Shown here: positions 11,526 to 24,029 of the stretch, one piece after another | How the letters are laid out: each line of letters starts with the position of its first letter | Position numbering within the stretch: position 1 is the stretch's first letter | Source: Endomychus coccineus | Taxonomy: Eukaryota > Arthropoda > Insecta > Coleoptera > Endomychidae | Direction of reading: 5' to 3' | NCBI GenBank assembly: GCA_958510875.1 | Contig: OY294069.1 | Location: 165,663,111-165,727,110, forward strand | Length of the DNA stretch: 64,000 nucleotides | Program-made: the position numbers and the translations under genes | The notes under the pieces: generated by a model | What the model was told of the DNA's origin: nothing | Databases searched by the model: none | What the model saw: only the letters and a program-made list of their open reading frames with translations

Positions 11526-13460
11526 TCATCGCAGTAGGCAAGCAATCTGTTTTAGGCTAGAATTGAAAATATCATATTTAGTAGTAGTGTCATTGGTGTT
11601 ATAGGCATGACACATGCAAAATAATGGAGATAATTTAAGTAAGTTAGTACGAGGAGTTTGAAGGTAGAAAGTATTTACAGACCGTGAGTTCAGCCGAGGA
11701 ACTCGGAAATTGACTCTTTCCAGCAGCATGGGGCAGTCAATTAGGTCATTAAGCAACTTGTACAGACTGGCCTGGAGTACATAATTATTTCTGTGAGAAA
11801 GGGATGACATATTGAATCTATCTAACAGGAAAGAATTAGGAATGCCCCTGATAGGATAAAAACCGTCTGTCCTGAAGGACAGGTACTTCAAAAAGCGGCG
11901 CTGAACAGATTCCAGGGCATCTCTATGAACGGCATAACCAGGGAACCAAATCACAGATGCGTACTCAAGCCGCGATCGCACAAATGTTATGAACAACAAT
12001 TTGGGCGTGTCTATATCTGAAAAATCATGACAGCTTCGCACAATAAACCCAAGTAGTCTGTTAGCAGCCTCCATCACAGACTCCAGATGAGAAATGAAGG
12101 ATAGTTTGGGATCGAAAATTACGCCGAGGTCTTTATAGGTTGCTGGTCTCTTAAGGTTAGTACCGTCTACGTTGTATTCAAATATAGTCAAGTTGGTCTT
12201 ATTTGTGTAAGACATAACGCAGCACTTGTTAACATTGAGAGACAGCTTGTTCGCTGAACACCATACAACCATCATATCAAGACTTCTCTCAAGTAGATAA
12301 CAATCAAATTTGGATTTGATGACGAAGAACATTTTGAAATCATCGGCATATAACAGACAGAGTAAACTGACACCTATTGAAATATCATTAACAAAGATGT
12401 TAAAAAATAGTGGTCCCAAAATTAATCCTTGGGGGACTCCTGAAGAAGCAAGATATTCAACCGATCTTTGCCCATTTACCACGACAAATTGCCGCCTATC
12501 ACTGAGATATGAGGCGATGAAAGATAAGAGTTCCACAGAAAAACCAATACCATCAAGTTTACTTAGCAGAAGTCTGTGGTCAAGCCTGTCGAAGGCCTTG
12601 GACAGATCGGTATATATGACATCGACTTGGAAGCCGGAATCCATATTTTCAGCGATGTATTGTGTGACAGATACGAGGTTGGTGGATGTGGAACGACCCC
12701 TTACAAAACCGTGTTGTATCAAGGCGTGAATGGACTTTGAAATATACTCTATCGTAGATAAGAATCTTCAAGGCCTTAGCAAAATTTGAAAAGATGCTTA
12801 TATACATCTGCTCTATCACCACTTTTGAAGATCGGACAGACTGCTTCAATACTAGTGGGAAAGTACAGGACGTAAGACACCTATTGAATAGGTGAGTGAG
12901 GGGTACTGAAAAAATGGGTGCGCAGTCTCTTAGTAGAAACGCCGGAATCATATCGGGACCTGAAGTAGATTTATTTTTGATATTTTTGAGGGCGAATTCA
13001 ACTTCCTCTTGGGAGAAACAAAGAGTGGATATATCATGTTCATTACTTAGAGACTCCGAATCTAAATTCGCTAAGGTGGGTTGAGTTATATAGCTTTGAC
13101 TGAAGAGATGAGCAAATGTGTTGGAAATTTCCTGCGGGGTAGTCAACTTCACATCGCCATAGTCCATTTCAGCGGGAAAACCGCGTGTGCCTTTCTTTGA
13201 ATTAATAAAATTTCAAAGCTTCGTAGGATCCTGCTTCAAATTGTTTTCAATCGAGACAATGTACTCATTATAGGCCGAATTCGTTGCCCTTTTGAGTTCA
13301 CGCCTAAGCATGGAAAACTGATTGTGAGCTGACAAATCTTTGAATCTCCTATATCTCTTCCAGGCCGAGGTTTTATTTTAAATCAACCGTATTATGTGGT
13401 TGTTATACCACGGAGGGTAAGTATTTTTCTTGACGCAGCCAAACCTAGGAACGAATTCAT
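11526..13460 (-). pseudogene. LINE ORF2: reverse transcriptase region
   Basis: The C-terminal 398 codons (12722-11526) are open. They contain the finger/palm motifs HGFVRGRSTSTNL, DLSKAFDRLDH, SGVPQGLILGPLFF, the catalytic LLYADDFKMF and YKDLGVIFD, followed by a thumb and C-terminal domain. A second frame (13167-12649) holds the preceding segment, with IPAFLLRDCAPIFSVPLTHL. Further upstream, WKRYRRFKDLSAHNQFSMLR and YPPWYNNHIIR lie in frames broken by stops. In the family this enzyme performs target-primed reverse transcription. At least two frameshifts (near 12.7-12.8 kb) and several stops disable it. Confidence 0.85.
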
Positions 13461-13473
13461 CGAGGGATGAATA

Positions 13474-15518
13474 CAGGGTGTTCCATCTCAGACGAGCCAC
13501 CCCGTATATTTCTTATCCCATAGTGAGTGGAAAAATCTCCCGAAACACGTCGAATAATTTTGTTTGGGGGACATCTTTTGACGTATATTTGAGGCTTGAA
13601 CGAGCAACCCCCTAATAGGGGGCGCTTCAACCCCTCAAAATTGAATAGGGTAGAGGGGTTGAGTGATATGTCATTTGAAAGGTCTTGGAAGCCTCTTTAC
13701 AACGGTGTATGAAAAATGTAAATTTGATGAACCGTTTTCGCCAAAAATTAATTTTGTTGCTCGAATGCGCCACATTGAATATTTTGGTTATTTGTACAAT
13801 GTACAAGCTCATTCTTATTAAGCCTTTTTTACAAACTTAAACAATCTTCAAAAAATCACATTCGTAAAAATTGAATTGTGTTGTCATGCTTACAATGAAA
13901 AAAATTAAATCTGCGTGTTTAAATCAATGTTCAAATTGTCCTTCATTGACTTCCATACAATAAATACATTCTCTCAAACTAATAAATAAAAAACAGCAAA
14001 ACATTTCCTTACGTTGCCTTCATTTTTTGTTCTTAGAAGGTGTTTATCTGGTTTTAACGTTTCTTCAACCATTTCATGATTTTAATCAATCTGTTGAGTT
14101 ACTACTTTGCTGATTTGTTTAATATTTCAAAAAATATGGTGTACACATTGCAAGAACATGTTGAGCTGGTTACCCTTTATTACCAAAATCAAAATTATGC
14201 CCTGGCGGCTGCAAGGATATTTAACGAAAAACATCCTGAACGTAGCGTTCGCCATAAGTACGTAATGGAATTGATTTCAAAATCTGTGGAGACGGGTTCA
14301 GTAATGGATAAAAAAAAGGGCAACCATTGGAATTGTTAAGGATGAAGGAGTAGCTGTGGCGGTATTGGGACATGTCCAACTTATGCCAAACACGCAATCT
14401 GTACGACAACTTTCTGCAGCTTCCGGTATTAGCCAATCTAACGTTTTCAGAATTAAATGATGTATGGTCGAGCGTATCAACAATAACCCACATTTCTTGT
14501 ACAACGTTTGCTTTTCTGACGAATGCACTTTTTTACTTAATGGATAGGTTAACCGGCATAACTGTAGAATTTGGAGCGATACAAATCCTCATGTATTTCG
14601 AGAAGCTCACACTCAACATCGGGAAAAGCTAAACTTTTGGGTAGGAATTTTGGGAGACCACCTAATTGGACCTCTGTTTATTCCTGGTAATTTAAATGGC
14701 GAAATTTATCTTGAAATGTTGGGAAATGCGATTGATCCGTTAATAACTGAACAATTAGAAAACGATCTTCTACTACTTGAACAACAATTGCATTTCCAAC
14801 AAGACGGAGCTCCTCCTCACTACGCCGCACCAGTTCGCCAATACCTCCATTTGCAATACCCCGGTCATTGGATTGGAAGAAGAGGTCCTATGGAGTGGCC
14901 TGCCCGATCTCCTGACCTGAACCCTCTGGACTTCTTCTTGTGGGGACATCTTAAGTCCAAGATTTTTGTGACTCAGCCTGAAAATTTGGACGAACTACGC
15001 CAACGAATTGTAAATGAGTGTCGTCAAATAACTCCAATTATGCTGAACCATGTTAGAGACGGTTTTCAGTCAAGATTATATTATTGTATGGAAGTCAATG
15101 GAGGTCAATTTGAACATTTGATTTAAACACGCAGATTCAATTTTTTTCATAGTAAGCATGACAACACAATTCAATTTTTTTACGAATGTGATTTTTTGAA
15201 GATTGTTCAAGTTTGTAAAAAAGGCTTAATAAAAATGAGCTTGTACATTGTACAAATAACCAAAATATTCAAGGTGGCGCATTCGAGCAATAAAAATTAA
15301 TTTTTGGCGAAAACGGTTCATCAAATTTACGTTTTTCATACACTCAACCCCTCTCCCCTATTCAGTTTTGAGGGGTTGAAGCGCCCCCTACTAGGGGGTT
15401 GCTCGTTCAAGCCTCAGATATACGTCAAAAGAAAACAAATTCATTCGACGTGTTTCGGGAGATTTTTCCACTCACTATGGGATAAGAAATATACGGGGTG
15501 GCTCGTCTGCCGAAATTG
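13474..15518 (+). mobile_element. DD41D (rosa-like) Tc1/mariner-superfamily element
   Basis: Flanked by TA on both sides (13472-13473 and 15519-15520). The arms are unusually long inverted repeats: 13474 to about 13964 against about 15085 to 15518, nearly 450-490 bp each. The left end is CAGGGTGTTCC-type; the extreme right end is altered (ends ..CGAAATTG). The right arm lacks about 40 bp present in the left arm, between short GTG repeats near 13664-13706. The left arm also contains a reverse-complemented copy of the last codons of the transposase. The element sits inside the LINE. Confidence 0.9.
14136..15126 (+). pseudogene. DD41D transposase (broken)
   Basis: Starts MVYTLQEHVELVTLYYQNQN, a helix-turn-helix domain of the DUF4817 type. 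There is a frameshift in the A run near 14310. The frame then continues through QLSAASGISQSNVFRIK and a region around VCFSDECTFLLNG (first catalytic D, near 14515). A stop follows (LLNG*), and then the open C-terminal half (14650-15126) with FQQDGAPPHYAAPVRQY and SPDLNPLDFFLWG. The second and third D are separated by 41 residues, the rosa/DD41D signature. At least two frameshifts and one stop make it inactive. It would cut and paste at TA sites. Confidence 0.88.
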
Positions 15519-15520
15519 TA

Positions 15521-15655
15521 CGCATTGACAGATTTAAACGGCAACTCACTACCTCTCCTACTACCTACACCAGATTGAAAATCGACCAAAACAGATATCG
15601 CCGGATGATGATCATCCTTCGGAACAAATGTTGTTTTTACCACTCAAGAAATAAT
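15521..15655 (-). pseudogene. LINE endonuclease C-terminus (fragment)
   Basis: Minus strand reads VPKDDHHPAISVLVDFQSG. The D-H pair with HPA is the terminal motif of apurinic-like LINE endonucleases. It continues the RT segment beyond the inserted DD41D element, and is truncated at the 5' side next to a mariner fragment. Confidence 0.7.
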
Positions 15656-15656
15656 G

Positions 15657-15825
15657 CCTTTTTCCATGTTTTCAAAATTCTTCAAGGATGCTTGCTTTCT
15701 ATGGGTGTCAAAACAGAACTGAATGACATATCAGTATGAAAATTGTAATGCGTTCTAGATAAAGATGGTATATTACAAATGTCACATAGGATTTTCGATT
15801 GTGGCGCCATTTAACCTTGCCCTCG
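15657..15825 (-). mobile_element. mariner-A 5' end
   Basis: Outer end at 15825, followed by TA, with the family terminus (CGAGGGCAAGG on the minus strand). It then runs through the 5' leader (GATGGCGCCAC-like, then CAGTTCTGTTTT) to the initiator ATG at 15666-15664 and ATGGAAAAA, where LINE sequence begins. This is most simply the 5' piece of the copy whose body is at 9889-11262. Confidence 0.85.
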
Positions 15826-15827
15826 TA

Positions 15828-17339
15828 TAATGATTTGCCAAATTTCTGTCTGTATACTTTATAATTCGGAAGATTCAGTAAGAATGAAAACCTTCACAAA
15901 ATAGATATTGTTATTCATGTGTAAATTTGTTTAACAATTCATTATCTTATTATTTACTATTAATGTACTGTTTCCTCAGTTCCATCTTGATTGAAATGCA
16001 AGAAAACATATCGAGAAAACCTTGTTAAGTATCAGAATGATATCAACAGTAAATCGCAGTTAATTTTAATTGTATTCTTACATTGCCTGCGAAGTTCTCG
16101 ACTTCTTGATAGTGAATGCGTTAAGGTCTTTAGATGTAGAGTACGAAGCCAACTGTGACCAACTGTTAACAACTCGGAGGTCACCATTGACGTCAATGGA
16201 TGGTCACGTGGTACATTTAAAACAATTTTTCTACTCTCACAAACTAGGAAAGTTGATTTGCACCTACCCATCCATTAAGAAACATTCAACGCTTATACAA
16301 AACGAACACAACATACCTTCTAGTATTTTATATAAGATATGAATGCTAACAATTTTTTCTACGTAATCAATTGCGTATCTTGTGCTAAAATTACTTAAAC
16401 GCACCGGCGGCATAAGGAACTCTACTTGTTATAACAAACCAATTCTCACAAAATTTACAAAACTCAGTTCTGAAGATTCGGGGTTCTGTTAATCATGTTA
16501 AGTTTTTTATGTTTATAAAAAGTTAAAAACAAGTTTGATCTTAACACTTTGATAAAAAAAAAAGCTTGTATAACATAACTGAATAACATTTATGCAAGAT
16601 CCTCGCAAATTACATGTTTAACTCTTATTTATTCAAGTTAATAATAGGATTTTAAAATTTAAATGGATTTCATAAATTGCCTTTAGAAATAATCCAATAA
16701 CCGGTCCATTTGATTTGCTAATTAGGTTCTGACATATTTTTATATATTGAAATGTATGTTTTCATAATTTATTAATCAATTTTTATGTTATTAGTACGTT
16801 TTCGTGTTGTTATGAATGAGTCAAAATGGTAGGTACGTTTTTAAATATTTCCGTCCGCATCCAAAAGGCCGTGATTAACTGAAACCCGTATGACGTCACG
16901 ACTCTACTCTTTAAGGCGTTGTTGCGTTGATAAAGTAAATTATACTTATTTTCGTCATAATATTTGTTTATTGCTCCTCAAATGAAGTCGAAATTAGAGG
17001 ACACACATTTTAGGTTTTTTTTTTACTAATACTACAGGTGAAGCTCTTTTTAAAATAGTAACCGAACAAATATTGCAAAATTTGAAATAAATTTAGGACC
17101 TATTCTTTATTTTATTGTTATATATTTATCTTCATCAAAAATAAACGCTTAATAAATAATAAATTACTTAATTGGTGCCAAAATTAACATTTTAAACGTT
17201 AAATATACAAATAAAGGACGCAAAAATGTATCGCCCGCGTTCCTGCGCCTGTTAACGCTCAATTCAATACTCACATTAAAATCATCTTCACAAACAAAAA
17301 TATGTCGAATTCATATTTACGTCTAAATCTAAATTAAAA
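15828..17339. other. No recognisable gene
   Basis: AT-rich unique-looking DNA. Open frames at 16032-16342 on both strands lack known motifs. TGACGTCA occurs near 16190. Confidence 0.55.
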
Positions 17340-17640
17340 GAGTTGCTCGGTGACGCGTTCAGTAAAATGTCAGATCTTGATAAATCGGGTAGGTCGTGTA
17401 GGTATATATAACATCCAGTGCAATGATTGTGATAAAAATTATATTGGCTTAACCAAGAAGAATATTTCTACCAGGTTCACAAAGCATTTTTATCGTGTTC
17501 ACAGAAATAACAATGAAGAGTCCGCCGTAGAGACGAACACTTCTTAAGGACTTTGGACCTTTGGAGGCTATAGAAATGTATCACAAGTACTTCGATAAAC
17601 GTCAGGTTAACTCCAAGAACACGTGTTATGAGTAATTATT
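17340..17640 (+). mobile_element. Penelope-like element GIY-YIG fragment
   Basis: Translation gives GIYNIQCNDCDKNYIGLTKK, then NISTRFTKHFYRVHRNNNEE. This combines the GIY...YIG core with the cysteine pair typical of the Penelope endonuclease. A stop follows at about 17545, after which PLEAIEMYHKYFDKRQVN-type sequence continues to about 17625. It differs clearly from the element at 41.9-44.6 kb, so a second Penelope family is present. Confidence 0.7.
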
Positions 17641-18889
17641 TGTTCACTAATAGAGTAGTGACTACCTGGAATATTTGATGTTTATTTTCAGCCAAGAAGT
17701 ACCTGTAACACTGATTCATTAGAATTAGCATAATGATCGCTTTATCACTGGTTGTAATTAACCTTTTCCCAAATTTGACTGTTAAAATTTTGCATAATCT
17801 TAGTTTTAGAATCTTCGATAATGACTGGATCGCACTTACAATTTAAGTGGAAAAAAGAGTGTTAGTGTAAACTAAATTATACAAAGAAATAAAATTTGTT
17901 ATATGGAGTAGGTGTTTTGAATAGGTTTAAAGGGTTTTTCGAAATAGGTCAGGAACTATTCCAGTTTAAAAGTAACCAGAACAAATGTTCATAATCTCAC
18001 AGATAATGTCTATTTCATGTTCATTATCTTTCATATGCCAATTGTGATTATCGAAATAATGTGTGCTCACTGTTTGATTAAACATGTTGATAGATTATCT
18101 ATTAATTGAATACCATCAAATATTGTGATAAAAACTCACATATTCTCTCGTTAATGCTGCCAATGAATTCATCACATTTACACAAACACTGAATTATCAA
18201 AGATCTGCAAGCCAGCAAGCAGAGGGCGCCATATCTCGGGTCGTAAAGTTCCTAAACAAATCTGCAACCATAGATACAACAGTTGGGATGCAATAACATA
18301 CTAATACTTGTAGGTGGCTCCCTCTTTTGTCGAAAGATGCATTCTACTGTGAAGGTCATACTATGACAAGAAATATTAGCTCGTTAAATCTGATAGACTC
18401 TGACGAATTAATTATATACTGATTCGATTAGTATTTCTAAAGATAACTCGACAATTCTAAATGAAACGTATGTGGAACTGATTGTTAATATTAGACTTAA
18501 TCATTTTGGAACCCGTGAAAAATCATTACACAAGTACATATTGTTCGACAAATAGGCAAAATTGAAGAAAAAGTCCAACAAACAAACTAAATACTTTATA
18601 CAATTCTAGTAGGTGTAATAATAGATAGCAATAATAACAGGAATAAACATGAAGTTGAAAATATCATTTTGTTTGTAGAACTACCTACTGAAAATTTAGG
18701 GTGCCAACAATATCATTCTTGGGACTACAGGTTTCAAAAAAAAAATTAATCTGGTTCACTATTTTCACATTCCCAAAGATGATAATACTAAATGCTTACA
18801 GGCGAGAAAGAAACAATGAAATGAAATGATTGGGTGTTCTAATGAAACTGGTTTAATTTATTGTCGAGATTATTCTGAGTACCTTAATA
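17641..18889. other. No recognisable gene
   Basis: AT-rich, no domain or repeat recognised. Confidence 0.55.
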
Positions 18890-19061
18890 TGAGGGCAAGG
18901 AGAAAAGTTCCTGAACGATGAGGTCATCGCTCAAACAAGCGCCTTTTTTTCAAGGATTGCCGAAATCGTATTATTTGGAAGGGATTGAGAAATAAAAATA
19001 AGTTTTAGCCAAATGAATCATTTCGTGTTTAATTGTTCAGGGACTTTTCACGTTGCCCTCG
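18890..19061 (+). mobile_element. 172-bp mariner-A deletion derivative (MITE-like)
   Basis: Both ends are present and flanked by TA: TGAGGGCAAGGAGAAAAGTT at the left and the reverse-complement terminus ..CACGTTGCCCTCG at the right. Only the segment encoding GLPKSYYLEGIEK-like residues and the 3' leader survives between them. An internally deleted, non-autonomous copy. Confidence 0.88.
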
Positions 19062-20543
19062 TATATAGATTGTTGGAAACCATCTTTTAGCAGATGAGTA
19101 TAAATCTTAGAATATATAGTGGAGAGGAAGGAGCTATTGGTATAATCTTGGTGGACCGGGACAATACAAACGCACTTCATTCGAAAACTTCATGTAATTA
19201 TTAATTTAATATGTTTTTCTTGGATAATACACCCAAACAGAAAATAATCCTCATGTCTTATAATGTAATCATGAATTTTCATATTATGATATTCCGAACT
19301 TGTCATATTAAAAATGTATAAACACGCAAGGTTTGTCAAAATCGTGCCTTATCGCTTTGCTATAGATTCTAGATGAATAGTTCACACAATCTACGAATAC
19401 ATACATATAAGCGTAGATAAATCATTCTAATGCTTCTCGCCGTGCACGTTTATCAATAAAATTAAATTTAAAGCCAGCAATTCTATAACATTGTTCACAT
19501 CAATATTTTTTTTTCATGGAAAAGCCATTATTTTTTATATTGTTTTAGAAATATTCTCATACAACTTCAACATAGAATTCCATGCATTTTAAGGTGATGA
19601 AAATATTTTTTATAGTTTAAGAGAAAAATATCAAGATATGCCTCCGAAAACAAATTGATCATATAGATTATTTCTTCAACTCTAATAAATGTTAACGTGA
19701 TGTATTTTTTACTTGAAAATAATAATTCAAGGTAGGTAAGAAATATTGAATATTAAAAATGAATAAAACACAAATATTGGATTATTATGATACAATCGAT
19801 TTTGGAAATCCCGGATTTGTCGAAGTCGAAAAGTTTATCAAAGGTATTGTCAAACGGTGTGTTAGCTTGTTCTTACTGGTTGTATTGCAAGTTTAGAAAA
19901 CATTCAATGGAATTTCTGGAAGTTGTGAAAAATAAACAGTTATGACAAAGATTCGGGAATTCACTTGCCTAATGTATAATATAAAAGAATTCGATGACGT
20001 CGACAAAGCTAGGTTGTAGATGTTTCGACAAAATGTATGCTTCTAAACGAGGTAATGAAAAATTAATTAAGAAAGTTAAGTATCATTCCACACTTGCTGG
20101 AAATAGTTGCACCAAAAATTTTCAGGAACGACCTTCGTTTCTTCGATGTGGCATAATGCAAATGCACGCTATTCAATCGAACCGAAAATGATTTGGTGTA
20201 AAAGCAAATTGTGACCACGATGGTTTGAAGATCTATACCCTCAGTAGTAGATGTGTTGCTTGATACATCAGAATCACAAAAATTAAATGAGGACGTTGAA
20301 ATTGATAATAAAGATGACAATGAAGAGGACGAGTAAAATGGAAACTCGGATTATTAGTGTGAATAAAACCGATTTTTCGATTACATATTCGAATTAAATG
20401 CACTTTCTTTCCGAAATCCTCAACAAGTCTAATAAAATAATAAATGAAGTTTTTGTTACTGATCTTGGATGATCTTCTTCAGGGTAAGATTGAAGAAAGT
20501 AGAAATACCCAATAAACATATTGCTTAAGGATTAAAATCAATT
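19062..20543. other. No recognisable gene
   Basis: AT-rich. A stretch at 19780-20330 has coding-like runs on the plus strand separated by stops and frameshifts (for example 19994-20191). I cannot assign it to a family; it may be a decayed transposase. Confidence 0.45.
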
Positions 20544-20672
20544 GATCGAAAATCCATGTGCCATTTGTGATGTACCATCTTTAACTAGAACGCATTAGAA
20601 TTTTCAGACTGATATGCCATTCAGTTCTGTTTTAATACACATTGAAAGCAAGCAAGCAACCTTAGTCCAGTC
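20544..20672 (+). mobile_element. mariner-A 5' leader fragment
   Basis: Matches the mariner-A leader between the TIR and the ATG (GTGCCATTTGTGATGTACC, TTTCAGACTGATATG, CAGTTCTGTTTTAA). The outer TIR is missing and the match stops before the ATG. Confidence 0.8.
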
Positions 20673-22808
20673 AAATGGGTATTAAATCAGGCCGACTTAC
20701 GAAAATCGAACGATATAGACCGATTTTGATGAAGCAAAGTGCATTCGATTCGGAATGACGTCTAGAAAAAAGCTTACAGGTTAGTTTTTTGTGCAAATTT
20801 GTTATTATGTTTTTAACCGAAAAACACTTTTATTAATTTGCAGCGTGAATGCTTTATTAAAGCAATGTTTTATTTATTGGACAATACGTATTTGAATTAT
20901 TAAAAAAAAATTTCTGATAATATTCACTGAACCACAGAACAAAATAATTTTCACATAAAACGAATGAGAAATTTTACTAATCTGAACAACTACAGCATCC
21001 AACAGTAAGTGACACGTGGTGATCATTTATTATGTATCTACATTACAATAGCAGCGTGGTCCACGTATACGTTGTCGCGTCTTTATTTTGGGGGGATGGG
21101 AGGAGGACCGGTTTAGATAAACAGCTGCTCCATGAAGCGGTGGATGCCATAGAGATCTTATTATATGATAGATGCTGTGTTATAGTATAGTGTAGACTCC
21201 ATAGTTTAAGAAAAATACCTACCTGCTACTCCCGCCCGGTTTTTATTACGTATATGTCCATAGTATATGTAAAAGATGCTGTGTGGAATATAAAAAGACT
21301 GAGTAGAGAAGATAGAAAAAAAATTTAGATGAGCGGGAATTTATTTCAAATTAAAAAATTAAAAAATTAGAATTCGATTTTGTTTTTGATCCCTCTTTTT
21401 AACTATTAATCCTGCTTTTATTTTTTATCCCCGTTTTGAATTTAAAAATGAGAGATAAAAAGGACAGTTTTCATCCCTACAGTGCGATAACTTATTTTTA
21501 TTACACGTTGTTAACCTTAGTTTGAGATCATTTACACAAATCTTTCAATTCTATATATGATACAAACAATTAATTTTAAATTGAGTTAATTGTTTACAAG
21601 TAATTCTCAATGTTGCATTCTGAATAACGCAATATCTTCACTGAAGAAATACTTATTTCCATTCCAATGCATCAATTTATTAATAGACCTGATATTCATG
21701 AAGAATGTAACATATACAACGGGTACGCCTCTTATTAATTACATAAATCGCAGATAGCGAAACAAGTGAGATGAGCTTGTGACTTTCGTCTAAATTCATT
21801 GTCAATTCAGAAGATATTTGTGGGACTCATATTGTTATATTGAAACAAATTAAAAGAGCTTATCTTATGTCTTTCAACGCCATTTCTGGAGATATTCGAG
21901 GTACTTACATCAGGATTTTCAATGAGAAGAGCTAAATTCATTGCCATTCCGGTAAATATTGGGATTTATATTCATGTCGACAGCTCCATATATCCATATA
22001 TCCCTAAACTACTCCTTATCAGCTTTGGACAAATAATATCACCGAACTTGGCGTGAACCCGAGTAATAAAGGCGAATTCCATTATTTATGTTGATCGTCG
22101 AAGGTTTTCAACTAATTAAAACCTAATTTAATATGAATTATTGTTTAACAAGGTTCCACCAAGCGAGATTGACAAAAAATTATTTTCCAACGAGAAATTG
22201 TATTCGGAATGCGTGAAGATGTTAATAATTAGAACTTGTCAGAATTCCAAATTAACCAGTTAATAACTCAAGATGCAATGGGAAGATTACAAGCCAAAAT
22301 GTTTATAGCTTCATTAGAGTGCAAGAAGAATGCTTGGAAAGAGTTAACGGAAATAAGAACAAATTTTGATAAATGTTCCTTACCAATGATATAACACTAG
22401 CGTTTCAACAAGGAAAGAGATGCGAGTTCCTTTGAAATTCTGAATTAATACTGATCTAATATCTTCTAGTTCGTATTAGGTATCAATTTAATGAAAAATT
22501 ATGATTTCAATTGATTCCTTTATGTAAAGCATGATAATTAGAGAATTTGAATTTTTTTTTTCAATTTCAAATACATTATTAATTTTTATTTTACCCAACA
22601 AAGTTTTCCAACTGATTCTAACCAGAGTTTGCACACATCATAAGCCCACCCTTAGGATGTGAATATGAAAATGATGCTACGATTTCTCATTAAATAACAC
22701 GAAGAAATTCGATACCTTCAAGATATTTTAGATACCTTTAATATTGGGTTCAAGAAATAAACCTATGTAACACATACAATGCAGACATCTATTATTAAAA
22801 AAAATATG
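20673..22808. other. No recognisable gene
   Basis: About 2.1 kb without a recognisable gene. A G-rich stretch (ttggggggatgggaggagg) lies near 21095. Otherwise AT-rich and featureless. Confidence 0.55.
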
Positions 22809-22809
22809 G

Positions 22810-23739
22810 AGAATTGGATGTCCAAAGCATTTGACCGAATCTGAAACGAAGGCATTCTTGGGAAAGTTCCATCATATGGTTTGCCGCCCCAAATGTGCTG
22901 ATTACTATCGAGTTTACTCAGATAGATCACTCTTCGTGGTGGTTGACGGAGTCTTCTCCGATACAATGATTATCAAATTTGGTGTTCCACAGGGATCTGT
23001 TTTAGCACCAACTTTGTTTCTGCTCCATATCAAAGATTTGTTGATATCCTGTATTTCCACCGCTTTCTCATCTAGAGCCCATATATCATCCAATGAAGTT
23101 GAAGGGTGAGACAGAGACAGATCGACGCAATTAAAGAGGATTTGGCAACGATTATGAAAAGGAGATCTGATAATCTAGGTGAGTTTAATACAACCATGAT
23201 TCAAGCATGTATTTTCTTCACGAAGGCGGATACCACAATCCCTAATATGATGATGTAGGTACAACTATTCCTATGAAGTCCTCCATATCCATGCTCGGTA
23301 TCACCGCCAATGGCACCCTCTCATGGGGTCATTATGTAAGGTCCATTTCAAAAACCATTTCACAAAACTTGGATTTTTATTCCGCGCCAAGTGCTACTTT
23401 ACATCGCAGCAGCTCCTCATAATCTACAGAGCACAAATTCGACCTGCCCTGGAGTACTGTTCACACGTTTAAGATTCCTAACATACGCCGAAACTCTTTG
23501 TTTCTATTCAGACGAGAGCTATTCGTCTCATTGGTGATGTCACACTCAAAAATTCATTGACCTCTTCAGAACGTGGCAGAAAGGTGGGCGATCTCTCCCT
23601 TTTCTATGCATATTTCCATCGTAGCGGTAACGAAAACCCCCTAGAGACGAATTTGGTTGTATTTCAGAACATATTAAAAAAAATACCAGAAGAAGACCTA
23701 GATAATCAGGATATCCTGACCACCAGGTTACTATTGAGT
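22810..23739 (+). mobile_element. LINE reverse-transcriptase relic (CR1/Jockey-like)
   Basis: The plus strand gives PKCADYYRVYSDRSLFVVVD, GVPQGSVLAPTLFLLHIKDL and, after a deletion that removes the YADD core, LGFLFRAKCYFTSQQLLIIY, RAQIRPALEYCSH, TRAIRLIGDVTLKNSLT and KVGDLSLFYAYFHR. This is the palm, thumb and C-terminal order of a non-LTR RT. Frames shift repeatedly. Pieces of the same family lie at 38815-39310 and 41304-41760. Confidence 0.78.
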
Positions 23740-24015
23740 GTCATGGTCATGACCTGTATGCTCAAGAGAACCTCCCTAACAGGTAAGATTCCTTTGCAGA
23801 AGGTATTTCTGCGACGCTAGTACCAAGATGTCCTGAGCCCCAGGTGCGTTGCAAGTGACCCCCAAAACCCCCGAGTGAGAAAATTTGGCTATATTTGGCC
23901 ATTTTTTCAACATTTTTGATATTATCTCCTGAAAATGTATTCAAAAACATGCATTTTCCTATGTAGAAACGCTAAAATGCACATTGGAAAAAAATTATAA
24001 CATTTTTTCTAAATG
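23740..24015 (+). repeat. Dispersed repeat, copy 2
   Basis: Inverted match to 1935-2262 (see the shared words there). It directly follows the LINE fragment, so it may be part of that LINE's 3' region. Confidence 0.6.
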
Positions 24016-24029
24016 CCTTTATCTTTCTT

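Larger units (their letters stand above)
11270..15656 (-). mobile_element. Jockey-type LINE, interrupted by a DD41D transposon
   Basis: Reading right to left: the end of an apurinic-type endonuclease (15655-15521), a foreign 2.04-kb transposon (13474-15518), then the linker, reverse transcriptase and C-terminal domain (13472-11526), and about 250 bp of AT-rich 3' UTR ending near 11275 in AATAAATAAAT. On both sides of the foreign transposon the minus strand reads as LINE protein (…FKSVNAY | SSLDEFVPRFGC…). The host LINE was therefore continuous before that insertion. 5' truncated; frameshifts and in-frame stops show it is inactive. Confidence 0.85.

Noticed and set aside
12310..12729. 139-codon plus-strand frame over the LINE RT
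   Set aside because: Antisense shadow of the RT coding region, including its YADD motif.
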